Assembly (NCBI GenBank): GCA_934434925.1
Contig: CAKSAC010000002.1
Location: 124,001-188,000 of the forward strand
DNA from: an uncultured Eubacteriales bacterium
GTDB taxonomy: Bacteria; Bacillota; Clostridia; Oscillospirales; CAG-272
Reading direction: 5' to 3'
DNA length: 64,000 nt
Below, one piece after another: positions 16,516 to 25,045 of the stretch (within the stretch, counting starts at the first letter, position 1; every line of letters begins with the position of its first letter). The notes below the pieces were generated by a model. It saw only the letters and a list, made by a program, of their open reading frames with translations, had not been told where the DNA came from and did no database searches. A program made the position numbers and the translations under genes.

Positions 16516-17267
16516 CGAATCTCTCCTTCTGCCCGCCGACATTGCTTTCCGCCCTGCTTTGGCAAGAGGCTTTCGGAGGCGATATGCAAGAGATCGGAGC
16601 CGACCTGCGCAGCCTGGAAGACGGCGGCGCAACCGGTATCCGTCTCCTTTCAAAGGACGGCGACTGTCTTTCTCAGGGGATAGCGCTTCCGTTTATCCTG
16701 CCGGATATGCGGGGATATTACCTGTACGCGCTGACAACGAAAAAGTCGGCACGAGGGCAAGGGCATATGCGTACCCTTTTAAGAGAGAGCGGACAAAAGG
16801 CAAAGGAACAGGGTTTTTCTTTTCTTTTTCTGTTGCCGGACGGCGACGCGCTGGCGGCTTTCTACCGAACGGCCGGCTTTTGCCGCGCGTACCCTGCGGG
16901 GGCCTCGCCATGCCCGCTTAACGCCGGAGATTTTTATTACCGGACGACCGGGAGCGGTTCCGGCGACGAAACTTCTCGCCCCGGTATTCCCGACCGAATG
17001 AACGGGCCTGCGCCCTCGCCGGCGGAGTTCGGCTCCCCGCTTTCGCCCGCTCTCTTTGCTTTTACCCTCTCCACCATGGCATGCGTCCGCCCGGTACGCA
17101 CGGCCGCAGGAGCGGCGCTGGTTTTTGCCGGCGACCCGCGTTGTGTTATGGCCTTTCCCAAAAGCGCGGCGGCTTCTTACACGCAAAGCCCGCAAAAGAA
17201 CCCCTTCCTCCTGCAATCCTTGGACGGGAAATTCCCCGCGCGACTGCCCGAGCCGCTCCCCCGCTGA
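16512..17267 (+). CDS. GNAT-family N-acetyltransferase
   Basis: 251 aa. The GTG start at 16512 overlaps the DJ-1 stop (GTGA), indicating coupling. The acetyl-CoA-binding motif A is visible as KKSARGQGHMRTLLRE (about 78-93), followed by FLFLLPDGDALAAFYRTAGF, the usual end of the GNAT core. The last 100 residues form a less conserved extension. The acceptor substrate is unknown. The coding sequence ends inside a perfect 20-bp tandem repeat. Confidence 0.82.
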   Translation: MTNLSFCPPTLLSALLWQEAFGGDMQEIGADLRSLEDGGATGIRLLSKDGDCLSQGIALPFILPDMRGYYLYALTTKKSARGQGHMRTLLRESGQKAKEQGFSFLFLLPDGDALAAFYRTAGFCRAYPAGASPCPLNAGDFYYRTTGSGSGDETSRPGIPDRMNGPAPSPAEFGSPLSPALFAFTLSTMACVRPVRTAAGAALVFAGDPRCVMAFPKSAAASYTQSPQKNPFLLQSLDGKFPARLPEPLPR

Positions 17268-17310
17268 CCGAGCCGCTCCCCCGCTGACCGAGCCGCTCCC
17301 CCGCTGACCA
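17251..17310. repeat. Perfect 20-bp tandem repeat, 3 copies, spanning a stop codon
   Basis: AGCCGCTCCCCCGCTGACCG at 17251, 17271 and 17291 (last base of copy 3 differs). The TGA in copy 1 (17265-17267) is the GNAT stop codon, so copies 2 and 3 are repeated 3'-end sequence. Confidence 0.95.
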
Positions 17311-17367
17311 AGCGGAACAAGATCGCATATTTCTCCCGGTTTTTCGGGATCAAGGAGAACCGATAAA

Positions 17368-17976
17368 ATGAACGTCACCCCGCCAACTGCCACGCACACG
17401 GACCCCGAAAAAGAAAAAAGCGCGCTCCGGCGGCTTCTTTTCACCCGGCGGAACGCCCTCTCCCGGGAAGAGCGGATTGCCCGCGATGAAAAACTCTGCA
17501 CCCGCATTCTCTCTTCCCTGGTTTTCCAAAAGGCGGATCTCGTCCTGCTCTATGCGCCGGTTAAAAGCGAAGCCGATATTCTTCCCGTGGCAAAAGAGGC
17601 CCTGCGCGCCGGGAAGAAAATCGCTTTCCCGCGATGCACGGAGCCGGGGAACATGCGCTTTCTGACCGTTTCTTCCCCGGAGGAACTTTCGCCCGGCCGA
17701 TACGGTATCAAAGAACCGCCCGAAGGAGCCTCGCCCGTCCTCCCCGCTAAAAACTCGCTTTGCCTTGTTCCGGGGCTTGCTTTTGATCTTTCCGGGAACC
17801 GGCTCGGTTACGGCGGCGGATATTACGATCGTTTTCTCGCCGGATTTCCGGGAATGGCGGCCGGTGTTGCATACGGAGACTTCATTCTTCCGGAACTTCC
17901 CCGCGCACCGCATGACCGGGCGGTATCGCTCCTGTTTTCCGACCGGGAAACCTATTTTTGCAAAACCTATGTATGA
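17368..17976 (+). CDS. 5-formyltetrahydrofolate cyclo-ligase
   Basis: 202 aa. Converts 5-formyl-THF to 5,10-methenyl-THF with ATP, recycling folate. N-terminal KSALRRLLFTRRNALS matches the phosphate-binding basic start of the family; the C-terminal signature RLGYGGGYYDRFL (about 148-160) forms the ATP/folate site. SD AAGGAG lies 10 nt before ATG 17368. Ten bases separate it from the following gene. Confidence 0.93.
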   Translation: MNVTPPTATHTDPEKEKSALRRLLFTRRNALSREERIARDEKLCTRILSSLVFQKADLVLLYAPVKSEADILPVAKEALRAGKKIAFPRCTEPGNMRFLTVSSPEELSPGRYGIKEPPEGASPVLPAKNSLCLVPGLAFDLSGNRLGYGGGYYDRFLAGFPGMAAGVAYGDFILPELPRAPHDRAVSLLFSDRETYFCKTYV

Positions 17977-17986
17977 AGGTGGTAAC

Positions 17987-18646
17987 ATGATACTGAATCC
18001 GAAAATGACCCATATCGCTTTCCGTTGCCCGAAGTGCGGTTCGATCACCCGCGGGGTGGCCGGCTCCTTCGCGCTTGCTTCGTCCGGAATGATCCGCCTG
18101 CGTTGCAGTTGCGGTCGCGGGGGTGAAATGACCCTGACCGGCACCTCGGATGACCGGGTACGCATTGCCGTGCCTTGCCTGCTGTGCGACAAAGATCACC
18201 GGTTTGCCGTTTCCCAGTCGCTCTTTTTTGAAAAAGACCTCTTTCTCTTTTATTGTCCTTTTACCAATATCCCGATTGCCTTTTTTGCGCAGGATGAAGA
18301 AAAACTGATCCGCGCGACCGAAGAAAGCACCGAGGAACTGGAACGGATTTTCAACGAATTCTCCATCCGGTTCCCGGGGGAGGAAGACGGCGAGGAAGAA
18401 GAATTCATCACGCCCGATTTTTTGCCCGACGCGCAGATTCATGATATTATCCGCTTTATGGTCAAAGAGCTGGAAGCCGACGGCGCGATTCATTGCCCCT
18501 GTCACAGCGGCGTATATGAAGTGGAAATGACCGATGAAGGCGTGCGGGTCTTTTGCCCTTCCTGCGGTGCCTCCCGCCTGTTCAGAACCAACAGCGTGGC
18601 CGCCGCGCAGGAATTCCTCTCCTGCGATGCGCTGGATCTGACATAA
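17987..18646 (+). CDS. Conserved cysteine-rich protein, probable zinc binder
   Basis: 219 aa, function unknown; a family I associate with Clostridia. Cysteine pairs occur at FRCPKCG (about 14-18), RCSCG, PCLLC, HCPCH and FCPSCG near the C-terminus, which suggests two zinc ribbons flanking a mixed alpha/beta middle. An acidic stretch (EEDGEEEEF) lies near 135. I start at ATG 17987, directly after AAGGTGG; the frame is open further upstream but overlaps the cyclo-ligase gene. Last gene before the operon terminator. Confidence 0.8.
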   Translation: MILNPKMTHIAFRCPKCGSITRGVAGSFALASSGMIRLRCSCGRGGEMTLTGTSDDRVRIAVPCLLCDKDHRFAVSQSLFFEKDLFLFYCPFTNIPIAFFAQDEEKLIRATEESTEELERIFNEFSIRFPGEEDGEEEEFITPDFLPDAQIHDIIRFMVKELEADGAIHCPCHSGVYEVEMTDEGVRVFCPSCGASRLFRTNSVAAAQEFLSCDALDLT

Positions 18647-18685
18647 GGCCGTCGCTTGCGCCGAACCCTTTTACGGAAAAAGAAA

Positions 18686-18722
18686 GTCCGGGCAACCCTT
18701 CCCGGGTGTCCGGACAATTTTT
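18686..18722 (+). terminator. Terminator of the ftsK operon
   Basis: Stem GTCCGG / CCGGAC with inner ACCC / GGGT pairing, followed by AATTTTT. Confidence 0.85.
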
Positions 18723-18755
18723 GCGCCGCGCCATGCATTCGCTTTGCCGGAGGCT

Positions 18756-19319
18756 TTATACGCCGTAATACTTCCGCAGGCCGTTATAAAGCCCCCGGGC
18801 AAAGAGTTGCGGCGACTCCGCCATCAGGGCGGCATCCCCCGCATTGGTGATAAATCCCATTTCCATGAGAACGGCCGGCATAGACGTGCGGCGCAATACA
18901 TAAAGCCCCGGCCGCGCCTTGACGCCGCGGTTCGGCAGTCCGGTCGCCTCGGTCATATACCGGAGGAGAACCGAAGCGATGGCGGCAGAGGTTCCCTTCC
19001 GGGAAAAAACCAACGCTTCGCTCCCGGTGGCTGCGGGGAGAGACGAGGCGTTTGTATGCAGGCTGAGAAAAAGATCAGCCGCAAAACTTTCAGCCTCCTC
19101 CACCCGTCTCCGCAGGCTGTCCGCATTCGACACCCCCAGCACCACCGCCGGATCCGGCCGCGACAACCGCGCCTCAAAACTCCGGTCGTTTTGCAAAAAT
19201 GTAAACAATTCTTTTCCTATCTTGTAGGTAATATCCTGCTCACGATAGCCGTTTCCTTCCGCTCCTGCATTCGGGTTTACCGGGTTATGCCCCTGATCGA
19301 TATAGACCCGTATCGCCAT
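18756..19319 (-). CDS. N-acetylmuramoyl-L-alanine amidase (Amidase_3)
   Basis: 187 aa, a bare catalytic domain that cuts the bond between muramic acid and the stem peptide. Zinc ligands: His in DQGHNP (about 10), Glu in GNGYREQD (about 27) and His in LFLSLHTNAS (about 88). The catalytic Glu lies in VLMEMGFITN (about 153). No signal peptide or wall-binding domain is present, as in CwlC-type enzymes that act on the mother-cell wall. SD AAGGAGG lies 6 nt before ATG 19319. Divergent from the TtcA-type gene with a 55-bp gap. Confidence 0.92.
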   Translation of the reverse strand: MAIRVYIDQGHNPVNPNAGAEGNGYREQDITYKIGKELFTFLQNDRSFEARLSRPDPAVVLGVSNADSLRRRVEEAESFAADLFLSLHTNASSLPAATGSEALVFSRKGTSAAIASVLLRYMTEATGLPNRGVKARPGLYVLRRTSMPAVLMEMGFITNAGDAALMAESPQLFARGLYNGLRKYYGV

Positions 19320-19374
19320 CTCGTTCCTCCTTACCGTATTCTCCCTATTATCTTATGTAAAAAAGGATAACACA

Positions 19375-20118
19375 GTGACTATGAAGGATATTCAGAGAAT
19401 CCTCAGTTTTATGCGCCGGGCCGTAGACGATTACGGCATGATTCGCCCTGAAGATCATATCGCCGTCGGAGTCTCGGGGGGGAAGGATTCGCTCACTCTT
19501 CTTGCCGGCCTTGCCGAACTGCGCCGCTTTTATCCGGTTCCTTTCACCCTGTCCGCCATTACGGTGGATATGGGCTTTCCGGGGAGCGATTATTCCACGG
19601 TCGCGGATTTCTGCCGGGCGCTGAATGTCGAGTACCGCGTGGCCCCCACCGATATTGCGGAGGTTGTTTTCCATATCCGTAAAGAATCCAACCCCTGTTC
19701 TCTCTGCGCACGGATGCGCCGGGGGGTCTTACACGGTACGGCAAAAGAAATGGGATGCACAAGCGTCGCGCTCGGGCATCATTTTGACGACGTGGTGGAA
19801 ACCTTTATGCTGAATCTGTTCTTTGAAGGGCGGCTCGGCTGTTTTTCTCCGGTCACCTATCTCTCCAACCGTGATATCCGTCTGATCCGTCCGCTGATCT
19901 ACGCAAAAGAGAAAGACATTGCCTACTTTGCAAGGCGGGCGGAATTGCCGCTCATCCGGAGTCTTTGCCCGGAAGACAAGCACACGGAACGTGAAAACAT
20001 GAAAACGCTGCTTTCCGAGCTGGAACGGAAGCGCCCCGGCCTTCGCCACCGGATTTTTCACGCGCTGACAGAAGGCGGGATCGACGGCTTTCATCCGGCC
20101 GGCCGCTTGCCCGAATAA
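19375..20118 (+). CDS. TtcA-type tRNA 2-thiolation PP-loop ATPase
   Basis: 247 aa. Adenylates and thiolates cytidine in tRNA (TtcA family). PP-loop VSGGKDSLTLL (about 33-43), cysteine pair NPCSLCARMRRG (about 105-116) for the iron-sulfur centre, and GHHFDDVVETFMLNLFFEG. A further cysteine in LCPEDKHTERENMKTLL near 200 fits the third cluster ligand. The GTG start at 19375 fits the AAAAGGAT spacing better than ATG 19381. Ends at a long terminator. Confidence 0.88.
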   Translation: MTMKDIQRILSFMRRAVDDYGMIRPEDHIAVGVSGGKDSLTLLAGLAELRRFYPVPFTLSAITVDMGFPGSDYSTVADFCRALNVEYRVAPTDIAEVVFHIRKESNPCSLCARMRRGVLHGTAKEMGCTSVALGHHFDDVVETFMLNLFFEGRLGCFSPVTYLSNRDIRLIRPLIYAKEKDIAYFARRAELPLIRSLCPEDKHTERENMKTLLSELERKRPGLRHRIFHALTEGGIDGFHPAGRLPE

Positions 20119-20145
20119 ACGCTGAAAAGCCTCTCTCAAAGAAAA

Positions 20146-20200
20146 CCCTGCGAAATCTTGACCGGGAAACCGGCAGAAATCGCAGGGCTTTTTCTTTTTT
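20146..20200. terminator. Terminator between the TtcA-type gene and ligA
   Basis: Outer stem CCCTGCGA / TCGCAGGG with an inner CCGG hairpin, followed by CTTTTTC on the plus strand; the minus strand also ends in a short T-run, suiting the convergent ligA. Confidence 0.85.
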
Positions 20201-20219
20201 CCGGGAAGCCGGAGCTGCG

Positions 20220-22232
20220 TCAATCGCCTTCGCCGAGCAGAGCCAGCAGACCGCCTTCGTCAAGGACCGGTACGCCGAGCTGTCGCGCTTTTTCCAGTTT
20301 GCTCCCCGGCTCTTCCCCCGCAATCACATAGGAAGTCTTGCCGGAGACAGAACCCAAAACGCGCCCGCCGGCGGCCTTGATTTTTTCCGAGGCTTCTTCC
20401 CGCGTCAGATTGGGAAGCGTACCGGTCAGCACAAAGGTCTTTCCGGCCAACGTATCAGCCGGCTTTTCGCGCACGGAACCGGTCTCCACTCCGAGAGAAA
20501 TCAAGGCGTCACAGAGTTCGCGGGTAGCGGGAGAAGCGAAAAACTCCGTCAGGTTGGCCGCCGTGATCTCTCCGATGTCGGGGATCGAACAAAAATCTTC
20601 AAAAGACGCCGTAAAACAGGCTTCCAGCGTGCCGAAACGCGCGGCGATTGCCTCTGCCGCCACCGCGCCGACCTGGCGGATCCCGAGCGCAAAAAGAAGT
20701 CTTTCCAGCCCGGCCGACTTGGATTTTTCGATGGCGGCAATCAGGTTGGCGGCGCTTTTTTCTCCCATGCGGTCGAGTTTGCGCAACGGCTCCGCGCGCA
20801 GGCGATACAGATCGGTAATGTCATGAATCAGCCGGTTTTCCAGCAAAAGTTCCACCACGGCCGGACCGAGACCGTCAATATCCATCGCGTCTTTAGAGGC
20901 AAAATGAATGATGGCCCGGGCGTTCTGTGCGGGGCAGGCGGGATTTTGGCAACGACAGGCCGCCCCGTCTCCGTCTGCGTCGCGGCAGACGGGATGACCG
21001 CAGGACGGGCAACTCTCCGGCATCCGGAAAACACGTTCGTTCCCGGTGCGCCGTTCGGGCAGAGAACGTACCACCTCGGGAATAATGTCGCCCGCCTTCT
21101 GCAAAATCACAAAATCCCCGATGCGAATATCCTTCTCGGCAATATAATCGGCATTGTGCAAGGTGGCGCGGCCGACCGTGGAGCCGGCCAGCATGACGGG
21201 TTCCAGAACCGCCGTAGGAGTCAAAACCCCCGTGCGCCCCACCGCGATCTCGATATCCAGAAGGCGGGTGGTCTGTTGCTCCGGCGGGTATTTATAGGCG
21301 ATCGCCCATTTCGGTATTGAAGTCGCCTCTCCGAGGACGCGCCTGTCTTCCAGCGAATCGGCCTTAACAACCGCGCCGTCCATATCAAAGCCCAGCGTTT
21401 GGCGGATTTCACCGAGGCGACATATCTGCTCCCAAATGGCGGGAAAATCCGAAAGCGTCTTTTTTTCGGGAAGAATCCGGAAACCGAGTTCGTGAAGGCG
21501 TTCAAGCGCCGCTGTGTGCGTTTCGGGTTCGTGCCCGTCGGCATACAGAGAGCCTTCCTGTAAATTGAAAACGAAAATGTCCAGACGGCGGGCGGCGGTA
21601 ATACGCGGGTCCAATTGGCGGAGCGAACCGGCCGCCGCGTTCCGCGGATTGGCAAAGAGGCTCTCCCCGGCCGCTTCGCGCGCCTCGTTCAGTTCCTTGA
21701 AAACCGCCCGGGGCATATAGACCTCCCCGCGCACCGAAAGATAAGGAAGCGGCTCCGAAAGGCAAAGGGGAATCGAGCGGACCGTGCGGAGGTTGGCCGT
21801 CACATCCTCGCCGATTGTTCCGTCTCCCCGCGTCGCCCCGCGGACGAATACGCCGTTCTCATAGGTCAGACAGACCGACAGCCCGTCGATTTTCGGCTCC
21901 ACGGAATAGGCAGCGTCTCCGATCACGGCGTGACACCGGTCATAGAACTCTTTCAGCTCTTCTTCCGAAAAAACGTCGCCGAGGCTTCCCATTTTCACCC
22001 GGTGGGTCACTTTCTCGAATTTGTCCGAAGCGGCGCCGCCGACGCGGCGTGTAGGGGAAACCGGACTGTCAAATTCCGGATAAGCGGCTTCCAATTCCTG
22101 CAAGCGGCGAAAAAGCGCGTCGTATTCGTAGTCCGAGATCGCCGGAGCGTCCTCTTCATAATAAAGTCTTGCGTTTTTTTCGATCGTTTCGCGCAATGTC
22201 TCTATTTCTTTTTTCACCTGTTCCTTTTCCAC
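20220..22232 (-). CDS. ligA: NAD-dependent DNA ligase
   Basis: 670 aa, typical LigA length. N-terminal Ia domain (YYEEDAPAISDYEYD), adenylation motif EPKIDGLSVCL with the catalytic lysine near 113, OB fold, four-cysteine zinc finger CPSCGHPV...CQNPACPAQ, helix-hairpin-helix repeats, and a C-terminal BRCT domain (LAGKTFVLTGTLPNLTREEA). I start at GTG 22232 because AAGGGGGG lies 6 nt upstream; the open frame to 22460 would add 76 non-conserved residues and cover the promoter. Seals nicks in replication and repair. Confidence 0.96.
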   Translation of the reverse strand: MEKEQVKKEIETLRETIEKNARLYYEEDAPAISDYEYDALFRRLQELEAAYPEFDSPVSPTRRVGGAASDKFEKVTHRVKMGSLGDVFSEEELKEFYDRCHAVIGDAAYSVEPKIDGLSVCLTYENGVFVRGATRGDGTIGEDVTANLRTVRSIPLCLSEPLPYLSVRGEVYMPRAVFKELNEAREAAGESLFANPRNAAAGSLRQLDPRITAARRLDIFVFNLQEGSLYADGHEPETHTAALERLHELGFRILPEKKTLSDFPAIWEQICRLGEIRQTLGFDMDGAVVKADSLEDRRVLGEATSIPKWAIAYKYPPEQQTTRLLDIEIAVGRTGVLTPTAVLEPVMLAGSTVGRATLHNADYIAEKDIRIGDFVILQKAGDIIPEVVRSLPERRTGNERVFRMPESCPSCGHPVCRDADGDGAACRCQNPACPAQNARAIIHFASKDAMDIDGLGPAVVELLLENRLIHDITDLYRLRAEPLRKLDRMGEKSAANLIAAIEKSKSAGLERLLFALGIRQVGAVAAEAIAARFGTLEACFTASFEDFCSIPDIGEITAANLTEFFASPATRELCDALISLGVETGSVREKPADTLAGKTFVLTGTLPNLTREEASEKIKAAGGRVLGSVSGKTSYVIAGEEPGSKLEKARQLGVPVLDEGGLLALLGEGD

Positions 22233-22280
22233 GAATTTCCCCCCTTGTGGTTTTGCTTTGTTCGGTTTCATTCGTATATT

Positions 22281-22310
22281 ATTGTACCGCATTCCGCGTC
22301 TTTCTGTCAA
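22281..22310 (-). promoter_or_regulatory. Promoter of ligA
   Basis: Minus strand TTGACA (22310-22305), 18-bp spacer, TACAAT (22286-22281), about 50 nt before the GTG start. Confidence 0.85.
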
Positions 22311-22443
22311 GAGACAAACAAAAAAACAATGCATAGTATTCTTTACAAAATATGAAAAGCGCAGCAAACGCCGAAAAGAAAGCCGGGCAAAAGGCAGAAG
22401 GACTGTCTCTTGTCCGGCATATTCCCGGGCCGCCTGCCCGGGA

Positions 22444-23889
22444 TCAGACATCATATTCAATATCGGTAAAGTCTCCGAAGGTCAACAGCATCGGATAATC
22501 GCGGATCGGGATATTCTTCAGCGTATAGCAGTTGCCGTCCCGGTTCAGTTCCATGCTCTTCGGAATATCGTACACATCCCCGGTTGCAAGATCAATCAAG
22601 TGTACCTTTTCGGGGAGCGCCGCAAGGTGCAGGGAGGTCGTTCCCTCAAACGAGGTCGTCAAAAGTTCGCTCCCCTTCCAGTATGCCAGCGCAAATGAAC
22701 CGTTCTCGCGTGAGAAATCCACCCGGAGGACCTCGGCGGCCGGCGTATCCAGCCCCTGTGTGCGGACGGAAGCGAGCGTCAGGAAATTGGCGGGAAGCGG
22801 CTCGCACCGGAATCTCTCTCCGAACACCGAGCAAAGCGTCTGCAACGCGTAATAAGAAGGCTTCGGCGTATAGGCACCGGTCGAAAAGCCTTCCTCGTCA
22901 AAATCCGCGCTGAGCACACCGAAATACCCGTAATCCAGGTAACTGGCTTTTTCTCCTTCGATACCGTTCAAAGCTTCGATCATATCCACCGAGGTGAAAT
23001 AGGAGGTAAAAAGAACCTCGGTCGAAAGATCCATCACGGTATGGCGCAGACATTGTTTGGCCTGCTTTTCGGGCGTCCATGCGCAGCCGGAAAGCGCACC
23101 GCACCCGTCGCTGCGCGACTGTGACCCGGACTCTCCCTGGATCAGCCGGATTGAGGGGTTATACCGGCGGCAAAGCCCCCCGAGATACCCGACCTTTACG
23201 GGAACCGTCGTTTCATCAGCCGTATATTCATGGAAAGAAAACGCGTCGATATACGCACCCATCCCCGCTTCGAAGGCATGATACGGGAAATTGAGATCGT
23301 TCCGGCAAACGACCCCGCCGATGATACGCACATCGGGGTTCCCTTCCCGGGCGGCCTTTGCCGTATCAATCACGAACCGCCCATACTCTTCCCCGCTTTC
23401 CGGCCGTCCCATATTCCGCTCCAGCGTCTCATCCCGCCAGTTGTATTCGGGTTCGTTCCAGACTTCCAGCCACGAAACGCGCCCGGCAAAATGTGAAGCC
23501 AGCGCACGGACATAATTCCGCCATCCGGCGCGCTGTTCTTCGGTCCGTACCGGGGGAACCCCCACAGCGCCGAAAAGCTTCCCGGCTTCTTCGTTATAGA
23601 GCCGGTTCCCGTAGCACAGGCAAATCCACGGCGTACATCCGCGGCGGATAAAATTATCCACAATGCTGTCAAGCCACGCAAAATCGTACACGCCCTTCTC
23701 GCGTTCGGTGCGTTGCCATCCCGATTGCAGACGAATCCAACGAACGCCGAGAGCGGCGATTTTATCGTATGCCTTTTCGGGGTCAAAGACCGCGCGATCC
23801 AGTTTTTCAAATCCGATTCCGATCCGGGAATCCGGCATTTCCTCGGGGCGTTTGATGCGGACATGGCCGACTTTTTTCATTCTTTCCAT
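22444..23889 (-). CDS. Clan GH-A glycoside hydrolase, GH39-like
   Basis: 481 aa, no signal peptide, so it acts on imported oligosaccharides. It has the two-glutamate arrangement of clan GH-A retaining enzymes: acid/base E146 in LEVWNEPEYNW and nucleophile E253 in LIQGESGSQ, with ALGVRWIRLQSGWQR near the start and a C-terminal beta-sandwich. The layout resembles GH39 beta-xylosidases, but the family call is by motif only. ATG 23889 follows GAAAGGA. Divergent from an AraC regulator that probably controls it. Confidence 0.8.
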   Translation of the reverse strand: MERMKKVGHVRIKRPEEMPDSRIGIGFEKLDRAVFDPEKAYDKIAALGVRWIRLQSGWQRTEREKGVYDFAWLDSIVDNFIRRGCTPWICLCYGNRLYNEEAGKLFGAVGVPPVRTEEQRAGWRNYVRALASHFAGRVSWLEVWNEPEYNWRDETLERNMGRPESGEEYGRFVIDTAKAAREGNPDVRIIGGVVCRNDLNFPYHAFEAGMGAYIDAFSFHEYTADETTVPVKVGYLGGLCRRYNPSIRLIQGESGSQSRSDGCGALSGCAWTPEKQAKQCLRHTVMDLSTEVLFTSYFTSVDMIEALNGIEGEKASYLDYGYFGVLSADFDEEGFSTGAYTPKPSYYALQTLCSVFGERFRCEPLPANFLTLASVRTQGLDTPAAEVLRVDFSRENGSFALAYWKGSELLTTSFEGTTSLHLAALPEKVHLIDLATGDVYDIPKSMELNRDGNCYTLKNIPIRDYPMLLTFGDFTDIEYDV

Positions 23890-24026
23890 GATTTTTTCCT
23901 TTCGGTATAAAAATATAACCGTAAACCGAAGCGACCTTCCGCAAAACCGGGCGGGCGTTTTCCGGCACGGCACGATGGAAACAGAGGAGAACCGGGGAAA
24001 CTTTTCGGCATATTTTCCGCCTCTAC

Positions 24027-24055
24027 TTTACTTTTTCCCGATTATCGTCTATAAT
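24027..24055 (+). promoter_or_regulatory. Promoter of the second araC gene
   Basis: TTTACT, 17-bp spacer, TATAAT (24050-24055). Confidence 0.6.
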
Positions 24056-24132
24056 CAGAATAGCACACAGAGGCGAGAAAGTCTATGAGTTTCCTTCCCG
24101 ATTTTATCAAAATCCTGCCATGCGAGGTTGTT

Positions 24133-24912
24133 ATGGAGATTTATGAACCGAAAATTTTCAGCATCGGCATTTTTGACAGCGCGCGTTTTTTTTCCGGCGT
24201 GACCGAAACGCCGCCGCGTACCGTACAGCAGTACGAAATCGAACTTTTTCTCTCGCACGGCGGAGTCTCCTGCGTCGGGGAGGAATGCTTTCCCGTCCGG
24301 CAGGGGGCGGTGCTTCTGGCGCGTCCGGGAGATGAACGGCACAGCCGTCTTCCCGTTTCTGCCCGTTTTTTGCGCTTTCTCCCGATGCATCCGGGCATGG
24401 AAGAAGTCCTGAACCGCCTGCCGCATCACTTTCCGGAGGATTGTACCGATCGGCTCCTTCCCTTCTTCCTCGCGGCCGAAAAAGCCGCCGTGTCGCAAGC
24501 CCCTGGTGCCGGATTACACCGCCTCCGCGCCCTATGCGACCTTGTCTGCACGCTTGACGAACTGGCACACCGCGAAATGACCGCCCCGACCGTAACAGAC
24601 CCCGCCGTTCGGTATATGGAAGAGCATTACGCGGAGGCGCTCTCTGTTGCGATGCTGGCCGCCCGCTGTCATTTGAGCGAGACGCATTTTCATCGTCTTT
24701 TCCTTTCGGAAAGAAACATGACCCCGGTGCATTATCTGACCGAGGTCCGCCTGCTTGCGGCGCGGCGCATGCTCACGGAAGAAAGAAAGCCGATCAGTGA
24801 AATCGCTCTTCTCTGCGGATTTTCTTCGCAGGCGTATTTCACCTATCGCTTCCGGCGGCGATATGCCGTTTCCCCCGCCCGCTACCGGGAGGAGGCCGCC
24901 TACCGCCCGTAA
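24133..24912 (+). CDS. AraC-family transcriptional regulator
   Basis: 259 aa from ATG 24133 (MEIYEPKIFSIG, GAGG 5 nt upstream); an in-frame ATG at 24085 would add 16 residues. N-terminal cupin-like sensor (QYEIELFLSHGGVSCV), C-terminal double helix-turn-helix (VAMLAARCHLSETHFHRLF and ISEIALLCGFSSQAYFTYRFR). Divergent from the GH39-like gene, which it probably regulates. Its stop codon lies in a 21-bp direct repeat. Confidence 0.88.
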   Translation: MEIYEPKIFSIGIFDSARFFSGVTETPPRTVQQYEIELFLSHGGVSCVGEECFPVRQGAVLLARPGDERHSRLPVSARFLRFLPMHPGMEEVLNRLPHHFPEDCTDRLLPFFLAAEKAAVSQAPGAGLHRLRALCDLVCTLDELAHREMTAPTVTDPAVRYMEEHYAEALSVAMLAARCHLSETHFHRLFLSERNMTPVHYLTEVRLLAARRMLTEERKPISEIALLCGFSSQAYFTYRFRRRYAVSPARYREEAAYRP

Positions 24913-24981
24913 ATCCGACCGCCACCCGCAAATCCGACCTCCGCCTGCCGACCGCCGAAACCGCCTACCGCCCGTAAATCC
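24896..24981. repeat. 21-bp direct repeat spanning the araC stop codon
   Basis: CCGCCTACCGCCCGTAAATC plus C at 24896-24916 and 24961-24981, 65 bp apart, with a partial third form (CCCGCAAATCCGACC) between. The first copy contains the TAA stop of the regulator gene (24910-24912). Confidence 0.85.
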
Positions 24982-24988
24982 AATCGTA

Positions 24989-25020
24989 AAAAAAGCCCGG
25001 GGAGCGAAATTCTCCGGGCT
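24989..25020 (-). terminator. Terminator of the aminotransferase gene
   Basis: Minus strand stem AGCCCGG / CCGGGCT followed by seven T; 26 bp after the stop. It may also stop araC on the other strand. Confidence 0.85.
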
Positions 25021-25045
25021 GATTCGATTGGTTCTCTGGCGCGGC

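Noticed and set aside
22320..22350. Shared motif TTGTAAAGAATACT (minus strand here, plus strand at about 53515) as a common regulatory site
   Set aside because: Two chance-length matches at unlike positions (after a glycosidase gene and before spoIVA); not enough to claim a site.
22233..22460. 76-residue N-terminal extension of LigA
   Set aside because: It includes the consensus promoter and is not conserved in LigA; GTG 22232 has a good SD.
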